A DNA stretch of 18,620 nt from an uncultured Oscillospiraceae bacterium. Its GTDB lineage: Bacteria; Bacillota; Clostridia; Oscillospirales; Acutalibacteraceae. Of the stretch, positions 7,150 through 13,463 are shown piece after piece. The notes under the pieces are model-generated. The model was not told where the DNA came from, did not search any database, and saw nothing but the letters and a program-made list of their open reading frames with translations. Location of the stretch: positions 1-18,620 of the forward strand of contig CAJMBP010000029.1 in the NCBI GenBank assembly GCA_905211675.1. The letters are read 5' to 3'. Positions within the stretch are counted from its first letter, which is position 1; every line of letters begins with the position of its first letter. The position numbers and the translations under genes were made by a program.

Positions 7150-8187
7150 TCATTGCGATACCCGATTATTTTCAAATTGCTTAATGGCCCGGTCCATAGA
7201 ATCGGTAGTGACATGAACATATCTGTCCATCGTGGTTTTTATACTGCCGTGGCCCAGTAGTTTCTGTAGCACTTTCGGTTGCATTCCTGCCTCAATAGCA
7301 CGGGTGGCGTATGTGTGCTTTAAAGCGTGCATACAAAAGCGTTTTATACCTGCCTCGTCACAAAGCTTATACAGGTGAGTATCATAGGAACTGTTCTTTG
7401 CCGGTAGCCCCGTACGCCAATTTATAAAAACAAGGTCGGACATAATAAGCTGCGAGGTTTCACCTGCTCGCCAATACCCTTGAGAATGTCTGTACTCCAA
7501 AGTTTTGTTAACGGTAAGCGTTCGCTTCGGGAAATCAATCGCATCCCAAGTAAGCCCTATAAGTTCACCCGTACGAAGTCCGGTTTCTAAAATAAGTGCG
7601 TACTGATTATAATTATGCGAGTTTTTAGCTGCATTTAAGAAAATGCGTTGTTCTTCACGGGTCAAAAATTTAATATCGTCCTTCACCCGCATGGGCTTGG
7701 TATACCTTACACCGTTCATAGGATGCCTTGGTATTAAGTCGTTCATAAGTGCCGCCTTGAACATAGTACCCATACAAATATAGGTTTGACGAATGGTAGA
7801 ACCGGCATAGGTTTCATCCATTTTTAGCAATACCCTCTTGCAGTGCATGGGCTTTACATTAGTAATCGCCATTTTTCCGATCACGGGTTGAATGTTAAAT
7901 TTGTATCGTTCACGGTAATTACGGAGCGTGTTTGGAGCTAAATCTCCAACGATATTTTCAATCCAAAATTCAAACCATTCATCAACCGTAGTTTCGGTTG
8001 CTACGAAAATTCCTTCATGTTTATCGGCATATTTTGAATCTTCAATCCAGTTGCGTGCCTCGGGTACAGTATTAAAATATTTCTCGTGACGTTTACCCAA
8101 TTTGTCAACAAATCTTGCGCTGTATAAACCGTCCTTTCTTTGATAAATACCTTTACCACATTCTTTGCCTTTTAGATTCTTTCCCAA
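7150..8187 (-). CDS. int: Tn916-type tyrosine integrase with a missing catalytic segment
   Basis: Site-specific recombinase of 345 aa. The N-terminal AP2-like arm-binding domain (about 5-60) and SAM-like core-binding domain (about 65-160) are followed by the catalytic domain. Visible catalytic positions: Arg205 in ETGLRTGEL, His287 in MHALKHTYATR, His313 in LLGHGSIKTT, and nucleophile Tyr323 in MDRYVHV. Two defects: position 290, normally the second Arg of HxxR, is Lys (codon AAG); and the text jumps from YRHSQGYWRAG to ETSQLIMSDLVF. The jump omits roughly 40-50 residues that in relatives carry the beta-hairpin lysine (P-K-T..S-Y-R-T-I-P-L). The Arg-to-HxxR spacing is about 82 residues, versus about 120 in Tn916 Int as I recall it. 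I chose TTG 8187 because AAGGAG lies 6 bases upstream and the family begins GKNLKGKECGKG. The longer GTG start at 8220 lacks such a site. Probably inactive. Confidence 0.88.
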   Translation of the reverse strand: MGKNLKGKECGKGIYQRKDGLYSARFVDKLGKRHEKYFNTVPEARNWIEDSKYADKHEGIFVATETTVDEWFEFWIENIVGDLAPNTLRNYRERYKFNIQPVIGKMAITNVKPMHCKRVLLKMDETYAGSTIRQTYICMGTMFKAALMNDLIPRHPMNGVRYTKPMRVKDDIKFLTREEQRIFLNAAKNSHNYNQYALILETGLRTGELIGLTWDAIDFPKRTLTVNKTLEYRHSQGYWRAGETSQLIMSDLVFINWRTGLPAKNSSYDTHLYKLCDEAGIKRFCMHALKHTYATRAIEAGMQPKVLQKLLGHGSIKTTMDRYVHVTTDSMDRAIKQFENNRVSQ

Positions 8188-8227
8188 AATGTTCTCCTTT
8201 CTCACAGAGAAAAAGAACACACTGCTA

Positions 8228-8263
8228 CACTATAATTATATCATATAGTGCTCTCTTTCTCAA
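8228..8263 (-). promoter_or_regulatory. Integrase promoter with an overlapping palindrome
   Basis: On the reverse strand TTGAGA (8258-8263), a 17-base spacer, and a perfect TATAAT (8235-8240). The inverted repeat CACTATA / TATAGTG (8228-8234 and 8244-8250) brackets the -10 box and predicted start, as an operator would. The leader to the TTG start would be about 40 bases. Confidence 0.6.
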
Positions 8264-8333
8264 GTGATTAAATATTATTTTCGTAATTTTTTTAGAAGCA
8301 GAGTTATATCGTCAGTCTTGAACTGATGAACTC

Positions 8334-8510
8334 TTAAAACTCTTTGCGTTTTACCAACTTCTTCTTACCCACAAAAAGCACGAACGGACAATTAGGTGTG
8401 CGAAGCATCTCATCAATTTTGTTGATTCCAATATTGCTGTACTCGGCGGCTTCACGTATTGTAAGTGCCAACTTTTCGTGGATGGGAACAGTTTGAACAT
8501 TATTTGTCAT
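8334..8510 (-). CDS. xis: Excisionase (Tn916 Xis-like), C-terminally truncated by a nonsense codon
   Basis: Small winged-helix DNA-binding recombination directionality factor, 58 aa here. The body LTIREAAEYSNIGINKIDEML (residues 16-36) followed by FVLFVGKKKLVKRKEF matches the Tn916 Xis pattern, which ends in RKQFEKIID and about ten more residues. Here TAA (8334-8336) replaces the residue after RKEF, and the same frame continues as EFISSRLTI to a second TAA at 8304-8306. A single base change in a roughly 68-residue parent explains this. The start is ATG 8510, with AAGGAGG (8522-8528) 11 bases upstream; the longer frame to 8588 has no site. It lies upstream of int on the same strand. Xis normally bends the att ends to favour excision; loss of the tail may weaken that. 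Confidence 0.8.
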   Translation of the reverse strand: MTNNVQTVPIHEKLALTIREAAEYSNIGINKIDEMLRTPNCPFVLFVGKKKLVKRKEF

Positions 8511-8610
8511 AACAGTTTTATCCTCCTTTAATTTCTTTTCCGAAAACATTTGTGGATAAAACCTGAGGATTCTTTTTTCAATTTTCAAGAAAACATTAAC
8601 GAAAAGAAAA

Positions 8611-8637
8611 CAGCACCTATCCGAAAGATAAGTGCTG
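8611..8637 (-). terminator. Terminator or attenuator upstream of xis
   Basis: On the reverse strand the stem CAGCAC/GTGCTG, one mismatch, TATC/GATA and a 5-base loop are followed by TTTTCTTTTC. There is no gene left upstream for it to end, which suggests that a gene was lost to the right. It would also insulate xis and int from read-through. Confidence 0.6.
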
Positions 8638-8667
8638 AAAGTGAAAATATTAGAATATAAAAATACG

Positions 8668-8840
8668 ATGCCCCCGAAATTTTTAACCAGTATGCAACAA
8701 GTGTATGATACCGCCTGTTATCGGTATATATAACAAACTGATGATACCCAAATTTATAAACCTATATAAAAACTTAATGATACCACAATCTATTGCTCAA
8801 TATAAAAACCGAATGATACCGTCTGCTATTTTTGGTTTTT
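8668..8840. repeat. Iteron-like direct repeats with an exact 36-bp period
   Basis: ATGATACC occurs at 8705, 8741, 8777 and 8813, each exactly 36 bp apart. A degenerate unit starts near 8668 (ATGCCCCC). Other conserved positions: TAAxAA about ten bases before each core, TAT at positions 7-9 after each core, and ATATAA late in the first three units. The remainder of each unit varies. This looks like a set of protein-binding sites rather than CRISPR. Confidence 0.75.
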
Positions 8841-9242
8841 CATCAAAACGACATTTATGAATTACAGCGTCCCCCTTATAGGGTAATTATTGTAATGGTA
8901 TGATAATCGCACTCAAATGACTATGAATGACACTAAACTGACCACAAATGTATGTTTTTTGGAAGTACACGCAGTCTAACACTGATTCTCGCTTCCTAAT
9001 GCACAATAATAAAAAATCTATAGAGATTGACTTTCTCTTTGGAATTATAAGAGTTTTGAGAGTTTTTTTGCGTGAGAAATTCTTTTTGAAATTACGGTCA
9101 TTTCAAGCAAAAAAGTTGCGCTCAATATTTGAAATTATTATCCCTTTTTTTATGAATCTCTTGAGCGTGACATTTTCAGTTTTTTATGACAAAGATATTA
9201 TTATTATTATTTTGAGGTTGACAAGAGGGAGGAAAATCTAAG

Positions 9243-9362
9243 CATTTCAAAGCGAGAGAATATTTTTGCTCATTTCAAAATGAAAGGCATAAAATCCTCC
9301 CAAAACGACAGCGACGAAATCATTTCAAAATGAGAGGTCGGTCACTCATTTCAAAACGACAG
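9243..9362. repeat. Four CATTTCAAAATGA-type palindromic repeats
   Basis: Copies begin at 9243, 9271, 9321 and 9347, with the form CATTTCAAARYGARAG. Two contain the full palindrome TCATTT-CA-AAATGA (9270-9283 and 9320-9333); the others keep one half and a degenerate partner. Related halves occur at 9099 (CATTTCAAG) and, inverted, as TTTGAAAT near 9086, 9129 and 9523. Irregular spacing fits operators for a dimeric protein. Confidence 0.6.
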
Positions 9363-9708
9363 TTTTGCCTAAAATAAATCTACAAATAATCAATAATAAA
9401 TCTGTGTATGACTGTCATTTGCAAATTAGTATCATCTTGTCATTGCAAAGCGTAAATCATAGTCATAATAAATCGACACGCATATAATAATTATTCCCGT
9501 AAAACAAAACTCTGCCACCGGTAACTTTTGAAATTAACATTAAATATTTATATATGGCGGTGGACTGCTTTGTAAAAGCCGTAAAAAATAAAAGATTTGA
9601 AAGCAAGGGTGTACCCCATAAATCTGTGGAGGAAAAATAGTAAATAAATTTAATCGGTGACAGAGATAAAGAAACAGCCAAATTACGACCCATTTAACGA
9701 ATCAGAAT

Positions 9709-9948
9709 TTGGCTGCTCAGAGCGATTATGAAATATGGAAAACGACTCGAAATCTTGCAATGCTTGACATACTTATCAGCACCGGCATCCGTATCGCTGA
9801 ACTTGCAAACGGTGCAGATCTACGCTCCGTTCAAGAGCTATTGGGACATAGCAGCATTGCCACAACCGAAATATACACTGAAGTTACGGCAAAAAGGAAA
9901 AAGCAGGTGTTAAATAAGTATAATTATCGTAATAAGTTATGTATTTAA
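9709..9948 (+). pseudogene. Gutted XerC/XerD-like tyrosine recombinase
   Basis: Two non-adjacent pieces of a phage-type integrase are joined in frame. Residues 1-33 read SDYEIWKTTRNLAMLDILISTGIRIAEL, the start of the catalytic domain with its first Arg. The next residues NGADLRSVQELLGHSSIATTEIYTEV are the far C-terminal part with LLGH and the nucleophile Tyr. Everything between, including the lysine hairpin and HxxR box and roughly 110-130 residues, is missing, and so is the N-terminal half. The frame opens only after a stop at 9667, and no ribosome binding site is visible. It is unlike the integrase at the left end, so it comes from another recombinase. It marks either an earlier insertion or the deletion scar that brought the cargo next to the repeats. 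Confidence 0.8.
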
Positions 9949-10067
9949 ACTATTTGAGATACTCAATTCACACATAGAACCGACCCCTGTATTATTCCTT
10001 CTTTATGTGGCGTTAGCATTAAGACAACCCCATTTTTTTGGCTTTTTAAGTTTTATTCCGTTTGACC

Positions 10068-10096
10068 TTGAAAAATCAACCGATAAATGCTATATT
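10068..10096 (+). promoter_or_regulatory. Promoter of the TetR regulator
   Basis: TTGAAA (10068-10073), a 17-base spacer and TATATT (10091-10096). Predicted start near 10103, giving a leader of about 28 bases to the ATG at 10131. No clear palindromic operator was seen within it. Confidence 0.5.
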
Positions 10097-10130
10097 TATA
10101 ATGTGGTATTTTTTTCAACAGAGGTGTTTT

Positions 10131-10700
10131 ATGTCACAGTTTACGAAAAAGGCGATTATCGACGCGTTTGTGGAGCTTATATCCGAGCGGCCGTTAAGTA
10201 AAATCACGGTTAAGGACATTGTTACACGTTGCGGAGTCAACCGTAACACCTTTTATTACTATTTTGAGGATATTTACGCCCTTATTGACGAGCTGTTTCA
10301 GCTTGAAACCGAAAAGGTCATAGGCAATGAGGAGGACTATCAGAGCTGGCAGGAGGCGTTTTACAAGGCGATAGATTTTGTATATAAGAATAAACAGGGG
10401 GTTTATCATTTATATAAATCAATAAGCCGCGAACAGGTGGAAAACCATTTAAACCGCGTTTCCTATAATAATATTCTCGCCTTTGCAAAGCGGGAAACCG
10501 ACGATTTATCGGTGGACGGGGAGGATGTTGAGCTTATCGCGAGTTTTTACGCCCACGCGCTTACGGGGCTTGTGCTTGATTGGCTGGGAGACGGTATGCG
10601 GGGCAATCCTCGGGAATACATAGAACGGTTAGGCGTGCTTTTGGACGGTAATATCCGCCATTGCTTTTTAAAAAACAGACAAACCGATAAAGATGTCTGA
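10131..10700 (+). CDS. TetR/AcrR-family transcriptional regulator
   Basis: One-component DNA-binding regulator of 189 aa. The N-terminal helix-turn-helix occupies about 8-55: KKAIIDAFVELI, then ITVKDIVTRCGVNRNTFYYYF, the TetR recognition helix ending in YYYF. The all-helical C-terminal half resembles the TetR_C_7/DhaS-like ligand domain and would bind an unknown effector. I chose ATG 10131, preceded by AGAGGTG at a good distance; the open frame extends upstream without another site. It has its own promoter and a strong terminator, and lies just before the DUF308-MMPL-heptad operon on the same strand. Local control of that operon is the obvious inference; the ligand could be the exported compound. 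Confidence 0.9.
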   Translation: MSQFTKKAIIDAFVELISERPLSKITVKDIVTRCGVNRNTFYYYFEDIYALIDELFQLETEKVIGNEEDYQSWQEAFYKAIDFVYKNKQGVYHLYKSISREQVENHLNRVSYNNILAFAKRETDDLSVDGEDVELIASFYAHALTGLVLDWLGDGMRGNPREYIERLGVLLDGNIRHCFLKNRQTDKDV

Positions 10701-10716
10701 AAATGCAACAGTTAAG

Positions 10717-10752
10717 GACCTATGTGTGAATTTCACACATAGGTCTTTTTTT
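10717..10752 (+). terminator. Strong rho-independent terminator after the TetR gene
   Basis: Perfect 13-bp stem (10717-10729 with 10733-10745), a 3-base loop, and seven Ts (10746-10752). Its apex TATGTGTGA/TCACACATA is also a DNA palindrome that could be read by a dimeric repressor. It separates the regulator from the following operon. Confidence 0.9.
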
Positions 10753-10757
10753 GTCGG

Positions 10758-10785
10758 TGGAAAAGGGCTTTTGTGTGACTATAAT
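10758..10785 (+). promoter_or_regulatory. Promoter of the DUF308-MMPL-heptad operon
   Basis: Perfect TATAAT at 10780-10785 with a weak TGGAAA -35 (10758-10763) at 16 bases. It starts five bases after the terminator T-run. The weak -35 fits a regulated promoter. TTGTGTGA just before the -10 partly repeats the TGTGTGA of the terminator palindrome. Confidence 0.5.
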
Positions 10786-10807
10786 GTGATTGTCAGGAGT
10801 GAGGAAA

Positions 10808-11356
10808 ATGAAAAGTATAAGAGAGGCAAAATGGTTTTATATAATCTGCTCTGTGCTTACAGCGGCGGCGGGAATATACATTATTATCCGTCCCCACAGC
10901 TCGGCAATATTCCTTTGCAGGCTGATGGGCGTGCTTGCGGTTATCTGCGGCGCGGCAAAGATATTCGGCTATATATCCTACGATATTTATAACCTTGCGT
11001 TTCAGTTTGATTTATCGCTTGGTATATTTGCGATTATCGCAGGACTTGTAATGCTTTTAAGGTCGGAGCATGTTATTGCCTTTTTACCAGTGCTTATCGG
11101 GATTTTTATTTTGGTAGACGGAGTGTTTAAGCTTCAAACTGCTGTTGACGCCTACCGTTTCGGGCTGTCGGGCTGGTGGCTTATTCTTATAGGCTCTGTT
11201 ATCTGCGCGATACTCGGAATACTGCTTATAACAGATCCCTTCTACGGGAGCGAAGCGCTGACGGTACTTGTGGGCATAGGTATAGCGGCGGACGGAATAC
11301 AAAATCTTTTTAACGCCGCATATACCGTAAAAATAATCAAAAATAAAAAGCTTTAA
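10808..11356 (+). CDS. DUF308 / HdeD-like six-helix membrane protein
   Basis: Integral membrane protein of 182 aa, almost entirely hydrophobic, made of paired short helices with glycine-rich repeats (GVLAVICGAAKI, GIFAIIAGLVML, VLIGIFILVDGVFKLQ, GIGIAADGIQNLF). This is the PF03729 short-repeat pattern found in HdeD-like proteins. I count about six membrane segments between residues 9 and 170. HdeD is linked to acid-stress survival in E. coli, but most members are uncharacterised and no function is claimed here. ATG 10808 follows AGGAGTGAGGA. It is the first gene of the operon, 13 bases before the MMPL gene, and might assist or stabilise the exporter. Confidence 0.82.
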   Translation: MKSIREAKWFYIICSVLTAAAGIYIIIRPHSSAIFLCRLMGVLAVICGAAKIFGYISYDIYNLAFQFDLSLGIFAIIAGLVMLLRSEHVIAFLPVLIGIFILVDGVFKLQTAVDAYRFGLSGWWLILIGSVICAILGILLITDPFYGSEALTVLVGIGIAADGIQNLFNAAYTVKIIKNKKL

Positions 11357-11369
11357 CGAAAAGGGGATT

Positions 11370-13463
11370 ATGATGATTAAACTTTCAAAGGCGATAGTAA
11401 AGCACAGGTCGCTGATTTTAATTATCGCGGCGGTACTGATTATCCCGTCGGTTATCGGAATGGCAGGCACGCGGATTAATTACGATATGCTAAGTTACCT
11501 GCCCGACGATATTGAAACGATAGAGGGTCAGGATATACTGCTTAAGGATTTCGGCAAGGGCGCCTTTTCCTTTGTAATCGTGGACGGTATGGAGGATAAG
11601 GACATATCTAAGCTTAGGGGTAAGCTCGAAAAAATCGACAATGTAGACAGCGTTATCTGGTACGACAGTCTTATGGATATTTCGGTTCCTAAAGAGGTTT
11701 TACCCGACGAGATATACAACGCCTTTAACTCGGGAGATTCCACGGTTATGGCGGTATTCTTTAAGACCTCAACCTCGGCGGACGAAACTATGAAGGCGAT
11801 AAAGGAGATAAGAAAAATCGCGGGCAAGTCCTGCTTTGTAACGGGTATGTCTGCGGTGGTGACCGACCTTAAAGACCTGTGTGAACACGAAGAGCCGATT
11901 TATGTAGGGCTTGCGGTGCTTTTGTGCTGTGTTGCGATGATGCTCTTTATGGATAACTGGATTGTTCCTTTTATTTTCCTTTTAAGCATCGGCTCGGCTA
12001 TTCTTTTAAACCTCGGCACTAACTACTTTTTGGGCGAGATTTCCTATATCACAAAGGCGCTTGCGGCGGTGCTTCAGCTTGCGGTCACTATGGACTATTC
12101 AATATTCCTGTGGCACAGCTACGAGGAGCAAAAAGCACGCTATTCGGGTGACAAACAGCGGGCTATGGCGCACGCGATAAAGGCGACTATAAGCTCGGTT
12201 TTAGGAAGCTCCGTTACTACAATAGCTGGCTTTATCGCCCTCTGCTTTATGAGCTATACTTTAGGGCTTGACTTAGGCGTTGTAATGGCTAAGGGTGTGC
12301 TTTTAGGTCTTATAGGCTGTATAACAACCTTGCCCGCGCTGATACTTGTTTTCGATAAGCTGCTTGAAAAAACAATGCACAAGCCGCTTATGCCGCCGCT
12401 TAACGCTCTTACAGGCTTTGTCGTAAAGCGTTCGTGGATATTTATTCTTGTCTTTGCTCTGCTCGTTGTTCCCGCCTCTGTTTGCTACAACAGGGCGAAC
12501 AAGGAGGTATATTACGATATGACGCAGTCTATCCCCGACGATATGGAATGTGCCATAGCAAATTCAAAGCTAAAGGACGAATTTGCGGTCGGCTCAACAC
12601 ATATGCTCCTTGTCTCGGCTGATACGGACGGCAAGAGCATACGAAATATGATGTCCGAAATGGAGAGGACCGACGGCGTAAAGTATGTTTTAGGGGTTGA
12701 GTCGGTTGTCGGCAGTCTGATACCCGAGGAAGTAATACCCGACTCTGTGAAAAATATACTGCAAAGCGAAAATTGGAAGCTGTATATAATCAATTCGGAA
12801 TATACGACGGCAAGCGATGAGGTAAACGCTCAAATATCAGAGCTTAATAAAATACTCAAGAAATATGACGAGTCAGGTATGCTTATCGGCGAAGCGCCCT
12901 GCACTAAGGATATGATTGATATTACAAATCACGATTTTCAGGTTGTAAACGCCATATCTATAGCGGCTATATTTATTATAATTGCCATAGTTTTAAAGAG
13001 CGTATCCCTGCCGATAATTTTGGTCGCGGTAATAGAGCTTGCAATATTTATAAACTTAGGAATACCGCATCTTACAGGCACTTCGATGCCCTTTATCGCG
13101 CCTATATGCATAAGCACTATTCAGTTAGGCTCTACCGTCGATTACGCGATTCTTATGACCACACGCTATAAGAGAGAGCGTTCCCACGGCGAGGATAAGC
13201 GTTCGTCTGTATCAACGGCGCTTAAAACCTCGATACCGTCTATTACGGTAAGCGCGTTAGGATTTTTCGCGGCAACCTTCGGAGTGGCGGTTTATTCCGA
13301 TGTTGATTTAATAAGCTCGCTGTGCAACCTTATGGCAAGGGGAGCTATTATAAGTATGTTTTGCGTAATATTCATTTTACCCGCAATGTTTATGCTTTTC
13401 GATAAGGTCATTTGCGCTACAAGCATTGGCTTTAAACCCAAAAATAACGGAGGTAATCTTTAA
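11370..13463 (+). CDS. MMPL/RND-superfamily exporter
   Basis: Polytopic proton-driven exporter of 697 aa (696 if the second ATG at 11373, better placed after AAGGGG, is used). The layout is two repeats: TM1 (about 13-32), a large extracytoplasmic loop, five helices (about 177-328), TM7 (about 353-372), a second loop, and five helices (about 526-678). The paired D-Y residues of MmpL proton relays are present: Asp242-Tyr243 in VTMDYSIFLWH and Asp591-Tyr592 in STVDYAILMTTRY. GFIALCFM and SALGFFAATFGV follow in each half. Members move lipids, glycolipids, peptides or drugs. It is followed with no gap by the LXXG-heptad protein, so the two probably work together at the membrane. Confidence 0.93.
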   Translation: MMIKLSKAIVKHRSLILIIAAVLIIPSVIGMAGTRINYDMLSYLPDDIETIEGQDILLKDFGKGAFSFVIVDGMEDKDISKLRGKLEKIDNVDSVIWYDSLMDISVPKEVLPDEIYNAFNSGDSTVMAVFFKTSTSADETMKAIKEIRKIAGKSCFVTGMSAVVTDLKDLCEHEEPIYVGLAVLLCCVAMMLFMDNWIVPFIFLLSIGSAILLNLGTNYFLGEISYITKALAAVLQLAVTMDYSIFLWHSYEEQKARYSGDKQRAMAHAIKATISSVLGSSVTTIAGFIALCFMSYTLGLDLGVVMAKGVLLGLIGCITTLPALILVFDKLLEKTMHKPLMPPLNALTGFVVKRSWIFILVFALLVVPASVCYNRANKEVYYDMTQSIPDDMECAIANSKLKDEFAVGSTHMLLVSADTDGKSIRNMMSEMERTDGVKYVLGVESVVGSLIPEEVIPDSVKNILQSENWKLYIINSEYTTASDEVNAQISELNKILKKYDESGMLIGEAPCTKDMIDITNHDFQVVNAISIAAIFIIIAIVLKSVSLPIILVAVIELAIFINLGIPHLTGTSMPFIAPICISTIQLGSTVDYAILMTTRYKRERSHGEDKRSSVSTALKTSIPSITVSALGFFAATFGVAVYSDVDLISSLCNLMARGAIISMFCVIFILPAMFMLFDKVICATSIGFKPKNNGGNL

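Larger units (their letters stand above)
8640..9700. other. Noncoding stretch of the element with repeat arrays, no convincing gene
   Basis: About 1.06 kb. The longest open frames (8948-9241 plus, 9463-9693 minus) have no ribosome binding site and low-complexity, AT-driven translations. A 28-codon frame at 9554-9640 (plus) has no recognisable product. The recognisable structure is the 36-bp-period array at 8668-8840 and the palindrome set at 9243-9362, each listed separately. A CAGCCAAATT / AATTTGGCTG inverted repeat lies at 9675-9684 and 9706-9715, at the edge of the recombinase remnant. The stretch may be the relic of a replication, transfer-origin or control region. Confidence 0.6.

Noticed and set aside
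8668..8840. A CRISPR array, because of the regular 36-bp period
   Set aside because: The constant part is only about 8 bases plus scattered positions, units are contiguous with no repeat/spacer division of usual size, and there are no cas genes.
8948..9241. A 97-codon plus-strand open frame
   Set aside because: No ribosome binding site, a translation dominated by I, F, L and K from AT-rich DNA, no recognisable domain, and it lies in a repeat-rich noncoding stretch.
9463..9693. A 76-codon minus-strand open frame
   Set aside because: No ribosome binding site and no recognisable product; it overlaps the inverted repeat before the recombinase remnant.
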